This document shows, one piece after another, positions 1 through 8,975 of a stretch of DNA of 42,297 bases. The notes beneath the pieces were generated by a model that was not told the origin of the DNA, did no database searches, and saw only the letters and a list, made by a program, of their open reading frames with translations. The translations under genes were made by a program, and so were the position numbers. Origin of the DNA: Brevibacterium sediminis (GTDB taxonomy: Bacteria > Actinomycetota > Actinomycetes > Actinomycetales > Brevibacteriaceae); the NCBI RefSeq assembly GCF_013623905.1, contig NZ_JABKDD010000022.1, positions 1 through 42,297 of the forward strand. The letters run 5' to 3'. Each line of letters begins with the position of its first letter. The first letter of the stretch is position 1.

Positions 1-1
1 C

Positions 2-121
2 GAGCGTGCAGCGGCCTACGAGGCGTGGGTCCATGACTATAATTTCCATCGACCCCATACCGGTATTGGCGGACTCACACCATCAGCTCGTGTTCACAAC
101 CTCACGGGGAAGTACATCTAG
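2..121 (+). mobile_element. C-terminal fragment of IS481-family transposase (cut by window edge)
   Basis: The frame beginning at base 2 reads about 39 residues to a TAG stop at 119-121. It contains the run W-x-x-D-Y-N-x-x-R-P-H followed by G-G-L-T-P-x-x-R and ends in N-L-x-G-K-Y. That pattern is the end of the integrase catalytic region of IS481-type DDE transposases, where the YN..RPH stretch follows the catalytic Glu. The rest of the gene lies left of the window, so I cannot say whether the element is intact. No terminal inverted repeat or target duplication could be assigned in the roughly 90 bp after the stop. Confidence 0.75.
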
Positions 122-209
122 GGCGTGCTCGGGCGTGGGGCCGTGTCGTTGGTGTCGGCTTTGTGCACGCGCGCGAGGCCTGGACGAAGGGTGCTCAGGC
201 AGGGCGTGT

Positions 210-614
210 TCAGGCGCGGTCGCTCTCGAGCTGAGTGCGCAGGCGGACAAGGTCGGCACGAACCATGTCGGCGTCCCGGTCGAACTGGGCGTCGTCGACT
301 CCTGGCAGACGGAACAGAGTGAAGACCACCTCGGCGCCGGTGCCGTTGGCGAGCACCCGCAGGGGATTGTGCACGATCGTGCCGTCGGGGAAGATCACGT
401 CGTGATCGAGGATGCCCAGCTCCGTGTGCGGGCCGAAGCGGACTTCGACCTCGCCCATCGGGGAATCCGTGATCCAGCGGCCGCCCGCCTCGCGGATTCC
501 ATTGCTCAGTCCTGCGGCCCAGGCCGGAAGGTTCGCGGGATCGCCGGCGAAGGCCGCCACCTCGGCGGGTGAGGCGTCGATGGACGTCGATAGGTGGAGC
601 GCTGGATTCGTCAT
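210..614 (-). CDS. SRPBCC-family (polyketide cyclase/START-like) protein
   Basis: A 134-residue product starting MTNPALHL. Its N-terminus (L-S-x-S-I-D-A-S-P-A-E-V-A-A-F) is the usual first beta strand and helix of the SRPBCC ligand-binding fold. Later strands include the G-G-R-W-I segment and an R-F-G-x-x-x-x-L-G-I-L-D-H-D stretch. The family binds small hydrophobic ligands, and the substrate here is unknown. The frame stays open upstream to 815, but that extension runs through an 18-bp tandem repeat and looks non-coding. I chose the ATG at 614-612, with a GGGAG stretch immediately before it. The ATG at 632 is possible. The gene stands alone between the transposase remnant and the divergent ABC transporter. 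Confidence 0.75.
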   Translation of the reverse strand: MTNPALHLSTSIDASPAEVAAFAGDPANLPAWAAGLSNGIREAGGRWITDSPMGEVEVRFGPHTELGILDHDVIFPDGTIVHNPLRVLANGTGAEVVFTLFRLPGVDDAQFDRDADMVRADLVRLRTQLESDRA

Positions 615-669
615 CTCCCAAGTGGACCACATGAGAAGCCGCGCGGCCAGAGAAAGGGAGCGGACCATA

Positions 670-723
670 GCAGGCGGGACGGCCATCGCAGGCGGGACGG
701 CCATCGCACGCGGGTCGGTACCT
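670..723. repeat. 18-bp tandem repeat, two exact copies plus one degenerate
   Basis: Two identical 18-bp units (670-687 and 688-705, beginning GCAGGCGGGACGG) are followed by a diverged third copy at 706-723 (GCACGCGGGTCGG). The array lies just upstream of the SRPBCC gene start. If the longer reading frame of that gene were used, it would encode repeated A-M-A-V-P-P residues, which is one reason for preferring the shorter start. Confidence 0.8.
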
Positions 724-878
724 CGCACGCGGTCCGGCCCAGAGTGCCCTCCCTCGTGCCGCTCGCAGCAGACCGTACACAGCTCGCTCACACCTACTGG
801 CCAGTCGCTTTTCATGTTTCTTAAGCCCGATCCTCGTTAGTCTGGAAACGACAGCTTGCACCGACGCATGAGGAATCT

Positions 879-1655
879 ATGACCACCGGCCCAACGATGC
901 CCATCGCCCGACTTCGCGACGTTTCGAAGGTCTTCGATCCGAAAGGGGCAGCGGTCACGGCTCTCAGCGGGGTCAGCCTCGACATCGCACCGGCCAAACT
1001 GACCGCAGTGATGGGGCCCTCGGGCTCGGGGAAATCAACACTTATGCACGTCCTCGCCGGACTCGATCGTCCCACCTCGGGCTCAGTCCACCTCGGCGAA
1101 CAGGAGATCACGAAGCTGCGCGACGACGACCTCACCGCCCTGCGCCGCCGCCGGATCGGATTCGTCTTCCAAGCGTTCAACCTCGTGCCCACGCTCACCG
1201 TCAAAGAGAATATCCGCCTGCCCTTCGAACTCGACGACCGTCGGCCCAATGCCGACGAACGCGCCTGGATCACCACGGTTGTCCACCGCCTGGGGCTGGA
1301 AGACCGCCTCAAACACCGACCCAACGAGCTCTCCGGCGGTCAACAGCAGCGCACCGCCATCGCCCGGGCGCTCGCAACCCGCCCCGACATCCTCTTCGCC
1401 GACGAACCGACCGGCAACCTCGACGCGAAGTCCGGTCGCGAAGTTATGGTGATCATGGTCGAGGCCGTCCGCGACTTCGGCCAATCCATCGTGCTCGTCA
1501 CTCACGACCCGATCGTCGCCGCCCACGCCGACCGCGTGATCTTCATCGCCGACGGCACCCCCGTGACGGAACTGAACGACACCATCACCGCCGAAGCGAT
1601 CGCCTCGACCATGCTCGACATCGACGAACGCGCCGAATCCGCGGTGAGTCGATGA
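879..1655 (+). CDS. ABC transporter ATP-binding protein (MacB/LolD type)
   Basis: A 258-residue ATPase that would power the FtsX-type permease encoded next. Visible motifs are Walker A GPSGSGKS at residues 46-53, the ABC signature LSGGQQQR at 151-158, and Walker B ILFADEP at about 171-177 followed by TGNLD. The triple-Q signature and the DEPTGNLD stretch are typical of the MacB/LolD/FtsE subfamily, which works with FtsX-fold permeases in lipoprotein, peptide or antibiotic traffic. The ATG at 879 follows GAGGAA. The stop overlaps the permease start by four bases (ATGA), so the two are translationally coupled. No substrate-binding protein is nearby, and the substrate cannot be deduced. Confidence 0.95.
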   Translation: MTTGPTMPIARLRDVSKVFDPKGAAVTALSGVSLDIAPAKLTAVMGPSGSGKSTLMHVLAGLDRPTSGSVHLGEQEITKLRDDDLTALRRRRIGFVFQAFNLVPTLTVKENIRLPFELDDRRPNADERAWITTVVHRLGLEDRLKHRPNELSGGQQQRTAIARALATRPDILFADEPTGNLDAKSGREVMVIMVEAVRDFGQSIVLVTHDPIVAAHADRVIFIADGTPVTELNDTITAEAIASTMLDIDERAESAVSR

Positions 1656-3073
1656 ACCCGCTGCGCGAAATTCGAACCAATCCGCGGCAGTTCTTCCCCA
1701 GCATCCTCGTCGTCTTCATCGCCGCTCTCTTCGGCACCGCAATCATGCAGGGCATCGCGATCCTGACCGCGTGGCTGTCGTCCGAGAAGATCATCGCCGA
1801 GTCCGAGACCGCGCAGAACTTCCTCTCGATGATCGGTGTCACCTTCTTCCTCATCGCTCTCTTCGTCTCCGCGATCGTCATCGCGAACACGTTCTCGATC
1901 ATCATCGCCGGTCGCAGCCGCCAGCTGGCTCTGCTGCGCCTCATCGGGGCGTCGTCGAAACGGCTGCGCAGGGCCGCCTCGGTGGAGGGCCTGATCATCT
2001 CCGTCCCCGCCGCGGTGCTCGCCTTCGCGGCGTCAACCGGGCTGGCGAAAGCGGCCCAGAATTATCTGGGCAGCGCCATCACCGAGGAGGTCGCCCTCCT
2101 CACCCCAACCATGGCTGTTCCAGCGCTCGCCACGATCATCGTGACCTGGCTGTCGGCGTACCTGGGCGCGCGCCGCATCACGGGGATCTCACCGATCGAG
2201 GCGACCTCGCAGGCGGTGGAGGCCCGGCCCGAGGATGCCCGCGCCTCACTCGGCGGGCTCACCGCCTCGCTGATTCTGCTGTCCATGGGGCTGACGTTCC
2301 TCGTCAATTCCGTGATCGGGGCCGCCGATCATCGGATCAGCGTGATCAGCGTGGTGCTCACCGCATTCGGCTCGAGCCTGACCTTCCTCGGCGTCATCAT
2401 CGGCCATCCGTGGATCCTGCCGCCCCTGCAGTCGGCGATCGGCTGGCTGTGCGGGCGCACCGCTGTGTCCCGGTTGGCCGCCTCGACGATCGCCCGCCAT
2501 CCCACCCGGAACGCGCGCACGGTCATCGGACTCGTCATCGGCATCACGCTCATCGTCATGTTCGCCACCGCCATGACCACCTTCCGTGATCAGCTGCTGC
2601 GGTATGCCAGGTCGCTCGGCGAGGAAGGGTGGGGCGGCCTCGAAGACGCGCTGGCCACCGTCATCGACAAGTCGATGCTGTTCGCGTTGGCCCTCATCCT
2701 CTTCTCCGTGATCATCGCCGTCATCGGCGTCGCGAACACACTCATGCTCTCCGTGCGTCAGCGCACTCAGGAGATCGGGCTGCTCATGGCGCTCGGCCAG
2801 ACTCCGAAGCGCGTGCGTCGGATGATCACGGCCGAAGGCCTGCAGCTGAGTCTGACCGCCTGCGCGGTCGCCGTCCCGCTGGGCATCGGCTTCGGCTGGG
2901 TCGGCGCGCTGACCCTGCTCTCGCCGCTGCTCGGCCTCTTCGCACCGAGCGTGCCCTGGACGGTCGTCATCGCCGTCATCGTCGGCACCCTCATCGCCGT
3001 GTTCGTCGCCAGCCGCGAACCTGCCCGCGCGGCCACATCGATCAGCCCCGTCGAAGCGCTCGAAGCCGTGTGA
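1652..3073 (+). CDS. FtsX-like ABC transporter permease
   Basis: A 473-residue integral membrane protein with two FtsX repeats. The first begins with a hydrophobic helix at about residues 14-38. It continues with a helix followed by R-S-R-Q-L-A-L-L-R-L-I-G-A, the coupling motif of this family. The second repeat has a helix followed by R-Q-R-T-Q-E-I-G-L-L-M-A-L-G, then two more helices, and ends S-P-V-E-A-L. No large extracytoplasmic MacB domain separates the first helix from the FtsX core, so this is the compact form common in Gram-positive peptide or antibiotic-resistance exporters. It overlaps the ATPase gene by four bases and surely forms one transporter with it. The 3' end faces the PEP-utilising gene across a palindromic repeat. 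Confidence 0.93.
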   Translation: MNPLREIRTNPRQFFPSILVVFIAALFGTAIMQGIAILTAWLSSEKIIAESETAQNFLSMIGVTFFLIALFVSAIVIANTFSIIIAGRSRQLALLRLIGASSKRLRRAASVEGLIISVPAAVLAFAASTGLAKAAQNYLGSAITEEVALLTPTMAVPALATIIVTWLSAYLGARRITGISPIEATSQAVEARPEDARASLGGLTASLILLSMGLTFLVNSVIGAADHRISVISVVLTAFGSSLTFLGVIIGHPWILPPLQSAIGWLCGRTAVSRLAASTIARHPTRNARTVIGLVIGITLIVMFATAMTTFRDQLLRYARSLGEEGWGGLEDALATVIDKSMLFALALILFSVIIAVIGVANTLMLSVRQRTQEIGLLMALGQTPKRVRRMITAEGLQLSLTACAVAVPLGIGFGWVGALTLLSPLLGLFAPSVPWTVVIAVIVGTLIAVFVASREPARAATSISPVEALEAV

Positions 3074-3132
3074 GGTGCGGGTGCTGCGGATGGCTACCGC
3101 CGAGGCGTCCGGCAAGGCCGCGGCGAGCAGCC

Positions 3133-3184
3133 CAGTTTGAGTTGAGCAGCCCGGTTTCAAACATGGGCTATTCAACTAAGACTG
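3133..3184. repeat. Palindromic intergenic repeat, family 1, imperfect copy
   Basis: The left arm at 3133-3152 and right arm at 3165-3184 are 20 bases each and complementary except at three positions. They surround the loop GGTTTCAAACAT. The same sequence recurs as a perfect palindrome at 11406-11463. It lies between two convergent genes, where its hairpin could terminate transcription in both directions. Confidence 0.85.
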
Positions 3185-3222
3185 TGTAGAACTGTCGTCC
3201 GGGCTGAATCGAGCTCTGCGCC

Positions 3223-5994
3223 TCAGTCGAGTTCGATGACGTTTCCGTTGGATCCGTCGACGCGGACGCGCTGGCCGGAGGTGAATCTGCTGGTTGCGTC
3301 GCGCACGGCCATGACGGCGGGCAGTCCGAGTTCTCGAGCGGTGACCGCTCCATGTGAAAGTGCTCCGCCGCTTTCGGTGATCACCCCGCCGGCCTGGTAG
3401 AACAGGGCGGTCCATGCCGGGTTCGTGGTGCGCGCGACGAGGATCGCTCCGTCGGGGAATGATGAGAAGTCAGCGGGGGAGTGGACGACGAAGACCTCGC
3501 CTTCGACGGTCCCCGGACTGCCTGCGGTGCCGGTGATGTGGTCGCTGTCAGCGTCGACTGCTGCTGTTTCCTTGCCGTACTCCCATTCGGGTGTGCGATC
3601 GACAGCGGCCTGGTAGGCGGCCTTGTTCTGTGCGGCGATCTCTGTGAGGCTCGTCAGAGCGGATCCTGTTCCCGTGGTGCCTGTGACCGGGCTCGTTGAG
3701 GCGCGGGTTGCGGCAGCGTCGGCGGTGTCCACCTCGCGGTCCGCGGCGTCGGCGTCGGTGGCGTCTAGGTCACGGTTCGCGGCGTCGGCACGGATCGCCG
3801 TGTCGAGGTGCTCGAAGTCGATGAAGTACACGTCCGCGGCCTCAACGAGGACCCCGGCATCGACGAGCCTGCCGCCGAGCTCCTTCAGCGCGCGCCGCAT
3901 CGGCAGGGTCAGCCGCGTTGTCTGATAGTGCTCGAGGTCATCGAGTGCCGTGTAGGTGCGGGCCAGACGGATGACTTCCTGGACGAGATAGCGCAGCTTC
4001 TCAGGTGCCGCATTGACGACGGCGAGTTCGGTCTCTGCCTGCACGATCTTGCGCTCCATGTCCGTCATCGGCGCGGTCGCGGACCCTGCGCCCGGCTCCG
4101 GCGACCCGGTTCCCGCAGCGGCAGAACCATCTCCACCACCCGCTGGACTGGCCCCGACGTCCGAAGCCTCTGCTTCGGCCACGGTCCGTGCGGCGAGCAG
4201 GCGGATCTGGTCGAGCACGATGTGCGGAGCCTCGACCCACGTCGGATGGTAGGCGTCGAAGTCGAGTTCACGGTGTCCGTGCTGCTCGAGGAACCGGTCG
4301 AAGGATGCTTTGAACTGCGGGAACCTCTCCAGCTCCGCGACCCCGGCCTCACCATGGTGGGCCTCGAGCGCAGTGAGCAGATCAGCATCGGCGGCGACAA
4401 GCTGCGAGAGCTCGCGCAGCTCGGCGTTGACCTGTGACGTCTTCGTCTCCGTCGACGCCATGAGGCGTTCGAACACGACCTGTGCCTGATCCTCGTCGAG
4501 AGCGAGCGAGAGCATGTGCTGCAGAGCCGCATAGAGTGTGCCCTGGGTCAGCGAAATCGCGATGTTCGGCCGGAAATACTCGGTGCCGAGGTCACTGATC
4601 GCAATGACGTGATCCCACACCTGTGCCAGTGACTTGTCTTCCAACGGCTCGTTCGACAGGCGACCGATCCCGATGAGATACGTGTCGAGATCACGCATCC
4701 ACTGCACCGGCAGCTCCTGCACCCACCCGAACTGCCGAGCGATCTGGGGCAGCGACTCGGTGATCGTCTCGACGCTGGAGAGCATGTTCGTCGGCAGCCG
4801 ACCGGCGTAGAGATCGACCGCGGTCTGATTGCCGTAGATATAGAAATCGCGCATGACGAACCATTTGTCATCGAACGGCGGCAGCCCCATGAGATCGAAA
4901 CTGTGATTGAGCGAATGATGGAAGCCGGCCTCCACGAGATCCCAGGTCAGCGGTGTCACCGGGGTGGGGAAGCGCTCCGCGGACTCATCGCGGGTCCACC
5001 GCGGAGCCACCCGCGTGATCGGCCGCGACTGCAGCAGATAGAGATCGCCGTCATGCAGCGCCCATTCGATGTCTTGAGCGAACCCGAAATGGTTCTCCGC
5101 GGCCACCGCGAGCTCGGCGACCTGTTTCGCCTGCGCCGTTGTCAGCGCCGGACGCGTGCGCTGCTCCGCGCCGAGGTCGACGACCCTCGTCCGCGCGCCG
5201 CCTCCCTCACAGAGGCGGTCGCCTCCGACGTCGTGGCCGGCCCCGTCGCCCGCGCCGTTCCCACCGCCGCTCATGATGAGCGCGGTGGGCTTCTCAGCGA
5301 TCTCGGCTGCGACCTGCTCGCCGGTTTCCCTGCGGACCCGGAATTCGTCGACCGGTTCCTCCCCGCCGACGACCGTTTCGCCGAGACCGAAGGCCGCGTT
5401 GATGAGCACCTCGTCGGTGTTGCCGCGCACCGGGTCGACGGAGAACGCGACTCCAGCGGCTTCGTCGGCGCTGACTGAGACCATGAGCTGGACGACCACG
5501 GCCATCTTCGCCTCAAGCTGATCGACGCCGAGCTGCCGGCGGTAGCGGAAGGCGTGCTCGTTCCACAGGGAGGCATAGCAGTCGCGCACCGCCTCGGCGA
5601 TGGCGGCGGTTCCACGCACGCCGAGGTAGGTGTCGTGCTGCCCGGCGAACGCTGCACCCGGCAGGTCCTCCATCGTGCCCGAGGACCGCACTGCCACGGC
5701 CTGCCCGGTCAGGCCCGCCTCGGCAACGGCTCCGTCGAATTCGGACAGCCACGCATCGGGGAACGGGGTGGCACGGATGAGGTCGGCGATCGCCTCGGCG
5801 GGAGAGTCGGTGCCGATGAGCTCGGAGATCCGCGACTGCAGCGGTGCGATGAACTGGGAATAGGCGTCGGCGGTGACGATGAAACCGCCGGGCACGGGCA
5901 GGTTCTGCGCGGACTTCGCCAGGCTTGCGCCCTTGCCGCCGCTGCGGGCCAGCTCGGTGGCGAGGGGATCGGTGAAGCGGAGTGTGAGGCTCAT
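3223..5994 (-). CDS. PEP/pyruvate-binding enzyme (PEP synthase or rifampin phosphotransferase type)
   Basis: A 923-residue protein with an N-terminal ATP-grasp PEP/pyruvate-binding domain (GGKGASL at 19-25) and a middle region containing P-V-T-P-L-T-W. The C-terminal swivelling domain has the phospho-carrier histidine in G-G-A-L-S-H-G-A-V at about residue 881. This order occurs in PEP synthase and in rifampin phosphotransferase. The absence of a C-terminal TIM barrel, the P-V-T-P-L-T-W segment and the length (RPH about 870) favour the RPH-like branch. The substrate is unproven, and I see no rifampin-associated inverted repeat upstream. Three low-complexity inserts, rich in G/A/D/S/T, interrupt the conserved parts. 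The start at 5994 has AAGGAG five to six bases upstream. The open frame continues to 6399, but that part is repeat DNA and the neighbouring gene's antisense. Confidence 0.85.
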   Translation of the reverse strand: MSLTLRFTDPLATELARSGGKGASLAKSAQNLPVPGGFIVTADAYSQFIAPLQSRISELIGTDSPAEAIADLIRATPFPDAWLSEFDGAVAEAGLTGQAVAVRSSGTMEDLPGAAFAGQHDTYLGVRGTAAIAEAVRDCYASLWNEHAFRYRRQLGVDQLEAKMAVVVQLMVSVSADEAAGVAFSVDPVRGNTDEVLINAAFGLGETVVGGEEPVDEFRVRRETGEQVAAEIAEKPTALIMSGGGNGAGDGAGHDVGGDRLCEGGGARTRVVDLGAEQRTRPALTTAQAKQVAELAVAAENHFGFAQDIEWALHDGDLYLLQSRPITRVAPRWTRDESAERFPTPVTPLTWDLVEAGFHHSLNHSFDLMGLPPFDDKWFVMRDFYIYGNQTAVDLYAGRLPTNMLSSVETITESLPQIARQFGWVQELPVQWMRDLDTYLIGIGRLSNEPLEDKSLAQVWDHVIAISDLGTEYFRPNIAISLTQGTLYAALQHMLSLALDEDQAQVVFERLMASTETKTSQVNAELRELSQLVAADADLLTALEAHHGEAGVAELERFPQFKASFDRFLEQHGHRELDFDAYHPTWVEAPHIVLDQIRLLAARTVAEAEASDVGASPAGGGDGSAAAGTGSPEPGAGSATAPMTDMERKIVQAETELAVVNAAPEKLRYLVQEVIRLARTYTALDDLEHYQTTRLTLPMRRALKELGGRLVDAGVLVEAADVYFIDFEHLDTAIRADAANRDLDATDADAADREVDTADAAATRASTSPVTGTTGTGSALTSLTEIAAQNKAAYQAAVDRTPEWEYGKETAAVDADSDHITGTAGSPGTVEGEVFVVHSPADFSSFPDGAILVARTTNPAWTALFYQAGGVITESGGALSHGAVTARELGLPAVMAVRDATSRFTSGQRVRVDGSNGNVIELD

Positions 5995-6040
5995 CGGGGC
6001 TCCTTCGGATCTGCGGTTCACGAAACAGTTCATCGGGTGC

Positions 6041-6140
6041 GGTGCGGTTCGTCGAGGGTGGTGCGTTTGAGAGGTCGGTGCGGTTGAGAGGGTGATGCGG
6101 TCGTTGGGTCGGTGGGGTTGAAGGGACGGTGCGATGGGTG
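6041..6140. repeat. 17-bp imperfect tandem repeat (minisatellite)
   Basis: About six diverged head-to-tail units, each beginning GGTGCGG or similar, start at 6041, 6060, 6077, 6094, 6111 and 6128. The first is 19 bp and the others 17 bp. Examples are GGTGCGTTTGAGAGGTC and GGTGCGGTTGAGAGGGT. The array fills most of the 158-bp gap between the acyltransferase gene and the start of the PEP-utilising gene. It therefore lies in the latter's leader or promoter. Confidence 0.75.
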
Positions 6141-6152
6141 GCTTGCCGGGGT

Positions 6153-7367
6153 TCACGGTCGGATGCGGCGGACTCCCAGCAGCAGCCAGCCGAGCACTCC
6201 GCTGAGGACACCTGCGCCGATGACCGCGGGCCAGAAGAACGCCGCGATGATCAGCGCCGGTACCCAGACCATAACCGCTGCGAAGCCCACGAGGATGCGA
6301 AAGAATGTGACAGTATTGCGACCGTCCGCGCGTGACCCGGCGACCGCGGCGGCCACAAGGATCGGGGCGAAGAGCCACAGAGCCAAGAATCCGACCCACC
6401 TGATGACGGGAAAGGTGCGCGGTGTCGTGGGGACATTCGCCGAGGTGGGGCCGCCGTCCGCCTGGCCCGCACCGGTAGGGCGGTCGCCGTCGGGAACGGC
6501 GGATCCGACCTCATTCTGCAGCTCGAGGAACGACTGGGCATAGCTCGCCGAGGCGCCCGGAGTCCTCCGCGCCCGGTCGAGGGCACGGGCTTCGACAGCG
6601 GCGAACGTCGTTTCGTCCGGGCAGTTCACCGACACATCGTCAAGGGCGGCACCCATCGCCGAGGCGACCGCCGCCTCCCATTCTTTGACCTCCCTGCCGT
6701 CGCGGTCGGGAATCGTGACCGCGCGACCGCGGACCACCTCGGCGCGGGAGCGGAACCGATCCGGGGTCGAATAGAACAGGCCCACGGGGATGACCTCGAC
6801 GTCGATGCCGTCTTCGATGAGGGCACACGCGATCCGGGCAGCGCCGGACTTGTACGGCTGCGGACGGTGGCCCCAATCGCTGCTGGCCTCGGGGAAGATG
6901 CCGAGGTCACCGCCTCGGCGCAGGTGGGCGAGTCCTGCCTCGACGGGGCTGGCCACGGAGGCGGGATCGAGTCCGTAGCGCTCGACGTCTTTGGGACGGA
7001 CCACGGGGATGCCGGCAATGAAGAGGCGGAGGAACCAATGGCGCAGCAGCTGGATCGAGACGAGGAACTGAGCGTGCGGGAACGCTGCTAGCACCTGGTG
7101 GCCATCGATCGCGCCGTTGCGGTGGCTGGCGATGATGAGGCGCGGTCGCCGGGCGGGACCTCCGTCGGGCGCGGAAGGAGAGTCAGCGGATGCGGCGGGA
7201 CGGCCGGCACCTGAGGCGGGGGTCGCCTCGGCGGGAGATGATGCCGACTTCGGTGGCTGGGAATCCGGGCTCGAGCTGAGGTCGAGCACGCGGATGCGGC
7301 CGAAGTACACGGTGCGCATGGCCGCGTTGATGATCCGGTGGCGCAGGCTCAGTGAGGCATCGCTCAT
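6153..7367 (-). CDS. PlsC-like lysophospholipid acyltransferase with C-terminal membrane helices
   Basis: A 404-residue protein. It has the acyltransferase motif S-H-R-N-G-A-I-D-G at 81-89, the spaced H-(x5)-D variant also seen in HPNxLLD-type PlsC relatives. FPEASS at 158-163 is the glycerophosphate-binding motif. The residues before the first motif are a low-complexity P/S/A-rich segment. The C-terminal 90 residues contain about three hydrophobic helices, suggesting membrane attachment. The expected role is transfer of an acyl chain to a lysolipid or related hydroxyl in the cytoplasmic membrane. The ATG at 7367 is preferred over a TTG 17 codons upstream. It lies downstream of, and on the same strand as, the acyl-CoA ligase, which fits a lipid role. 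Confidence 0.85.
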   Translation of the reverse strand: MSDASLSLRHRIINAAMRTVYFGRIRVLDLSSSPDSQPPKSASSPAEATPASGAGRPAASADSPSAPDGGPARRPRLIIASHRNGAIDGHQVLAAFPHAQFLVSIQLLRHWFLRLFIAGIPVVRPKDVERYGLDPASVASPVEAGLAHLRRGGDLGIFPEASSDWGHRPQPYKSGAARIACALIEDGIDVEVIPVGLFYSTPDRFRSRAEVVRGRAVTIPDRDGREVKEWEAAVASAMGAALDDVSVNCPDETTFAAVEARALDRARRTPGASASYAQSFLELQNEVGSAVPDGDRPTGAGQADGGPTSANVPTTPRTFPVIRWVGFLALWLFAPILVAAAVAGSRADGRNTVTFFRILVGFAAVMVWVPALIIAAFFWPAVIGAGVLSGVLGWLLLGVRRIRP

Positions 7368-7457
7368 GACACCAGTCCACCACAGGTCCGGGTGGGATGG
7401 GACGTCCTGGCTATGCAATCGACGGTCGGCCAGGACGACCGCGGCTCTCGGCCTTCG

Positions 7458-8975
7458 TCAGTCGGCAGCCACCTCGCTGCGCAGTTTGTGCTTGAGCAGT
7501 TTGCCTGAAGGGTTGCGCGGAAGTTCGTCGATGACGAAGACTTCGCGTGGCAGCTTGTAGCGGGCGAGCTTGTCAGCCAGGTGGTCGCGCAGTTCCTCGA
7601 CACCGAAGTCCTCACCATCTGCAGTCGTGATGAAGGCGACGACCTGCTCGCCCCATTGCTGATCCGGCTTCGCCACCACCGCGACATCGGCGACCCGGTC
7701 GTGAGTGATGATGGCCTCCTCGACCTCGAGGGAGAACACGTTCTCACCGCCGACGATGATGACGTCTTTCGAGCGGTCGACGATATAGAGGTACCCGTCC
7801 GCGTCGAGCCGGGCGAGATCACCGGTCTTGTACCACTCGCCCTCGAAGGCCGCCTCGGTGGCTTGGGGATTGCCGAGGTATTCGCGCATCCGGGTGTCAC
7901 CGGCGAACCAGATCTCGCCGGTTTCCCCGGGACCCGCTTCGGCCCCGTCGGCCGTGACCACCCGCATCGCGTTGCCGACCATCGCGTGCCGACCGATGGA
8001 TCCTGCCTTGCGCAGCTGATCCTCGGGCCCGAGAAGACAACCGGTCGGACCCATCTCGGACATGCCGAAGAGGTTGTAGAACTGGTTGGTCCCGTAGGCG
8101 TCGATGAGCATGGCTGCCGTCGATCGGTCGATCGGGGCACCGCCGTAGTTCCACCGGCGAATGGAGGAGAAGTCGTAATCACCGAAGTCGAGGCCGAGCT
8201 TCTTCGCGGTCATGATCGGCGCAACATAGGCGACGGTGGGTCCGAAGAACGTCGTGATCTGCTCCGCGGCGATGATCTGCATCGATTCGACCGGGTGATA
8301 CGCCCGCTGGAGGACGACGGTTCCACCCATCTGGATGGTGGGGACGAGGGCGATGTTCAGCGGCGCCGAATGCCAGATCGGCATGCAGATGAGGTACCGG
8401 TCATCGCTCTGGTAGCCCATATTGAGGTTGATGAGTGTGCCGACCTGGACGATATTGCGATGCGAATGCACGCACCCTTTCGGCGAGCTCGTCGTGCCCG
8501 AGGTGTAGAGAATCTGCGCGACCTGTTCATCGGTGAAGTCGCCTGGCAGCGCCTCCGTGGCGTTCTCGACCTGGACATCGAAGCTGCCCGGATCGTTGGG
8601 TTCTGTCTCCAGCCAGGTGACGTCCGGTGCCCCGGCCCGCGCGGTTCCGGCGAGTTCGGTGCTGACGATGCCGAGCTTCGCTCCCGAATGCTCGACCGTG
8701 TATTTGACTTCCGGAGCTTGGAACTTGTGATTGATCGGCACAACCGTCGCCCCGAGGTACCAGGCACCGAAAGCGGCGAAGACGAAACCTGGAACATTCA
8801 ACGTCATGATGCCAACGGCGTCGCCGGGCCGGATTCCGTTGTCGGCGAGCACCTGCGCTGCCTTGAGCGCCCGGTGCCGCAGCTCGGCATAGGTGAAGCG
8901 CTGATCCTCGTAGACCATGGCCTCTTTGTCCGGGTTCCGCAGGACGGTGGTGTCGAGCATGGTTCCAAGCTTCAT
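7458..8975 (-). CDS. Acyl-CoA ligase (AMP-dependent synthetase, FadD-like)
   Basis: A 505-residue member of the ANL superfamily. It has the P-loop motif YTSGTTSSPKG at 157-167 and later the G-E-I-W-F-A-G and W-Y-K-T-G-D-L-A-R-L-D-A-D-G-Y core. The hinge segment D-R-S-K-D-V-I-I-V-G-G-E-N-V follows. The catalytic lysine is in N-P-S-G-K-L-L-K close to the C-terminus (about 492). These enzymes activate a carboxylic acid with ATP and load it on CoA. Chain-length preference cannot be read from sequence. AAGGAG lies six bases before the ATG at 8975. It is divergent from a TetR regulator and an acyl-CoA dehydrogenase, so all three probably belong to one fatty-acid or branched-acid catabolic regulon. 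Confidence 0.92.
   Translation of the reverse strand: MKLGTMLDTTVLRNPDKEAMVYEDQRFTYAELRHRALKAAQVLADNGIRPGDAVGIMTLNVPGFVFAAFGAWYLGATVVPINHKFQAPEVKYTVEHSGAKLGIVSTELAGTARAGAPDVTWLETEPNDPGSFDVQVENATEALPGDFTDEQVAQILYTSGTTSSPKGCVHSHRNIVQVGTLINLNMGYQSDDRYLICMPIWHSAPLNIALVPTIQMGGTVVLQRAYHPVESMQIIAAEQITTFFGPTVAYVAPIMTAKKLGLDFGDYDFSSIRRWNYGGAPIDRSTAAMLIDAYGTNQFYNLFGMSEMGPTGCLLGPEDQLRKAGSIGRHAMVGNAMRVVTADGAEAGPGETGEIWFAGDTRMREYLGNPQATEAAFEGEWYKTGDLARLDADGYLYIVDRSKDVIIVGGENVFSLEVEEAIITHDRVADVAVVAKPDQQWGEQVVAFITTADGEDFGVEELRDHLADKLARYKLPREVFVIDELPRNPSGKLLKHKLRSEVAAD

Noticed and set aside
122..209. Right terminal inverted repeat of the IS481-type element
   Set aside because: Without the left end or a reference element no inverted repeat or target duplication can be defined.
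6041..6140. CRISPR-like array
   Set aside because: Units are 17 bp, head-to-tail, diverged and without spacers, which is a minisatellite and not a CRISPR.
5995..6399. Upstream extension of the PEP-utilising enzyme to 1058 residues
   Set aside because: The extension translates the tandem repeat and the antisense of the acyltransferase 3' end. The ATG at 5994 has a strong ribosome-binding site and the conserved domain starts there.
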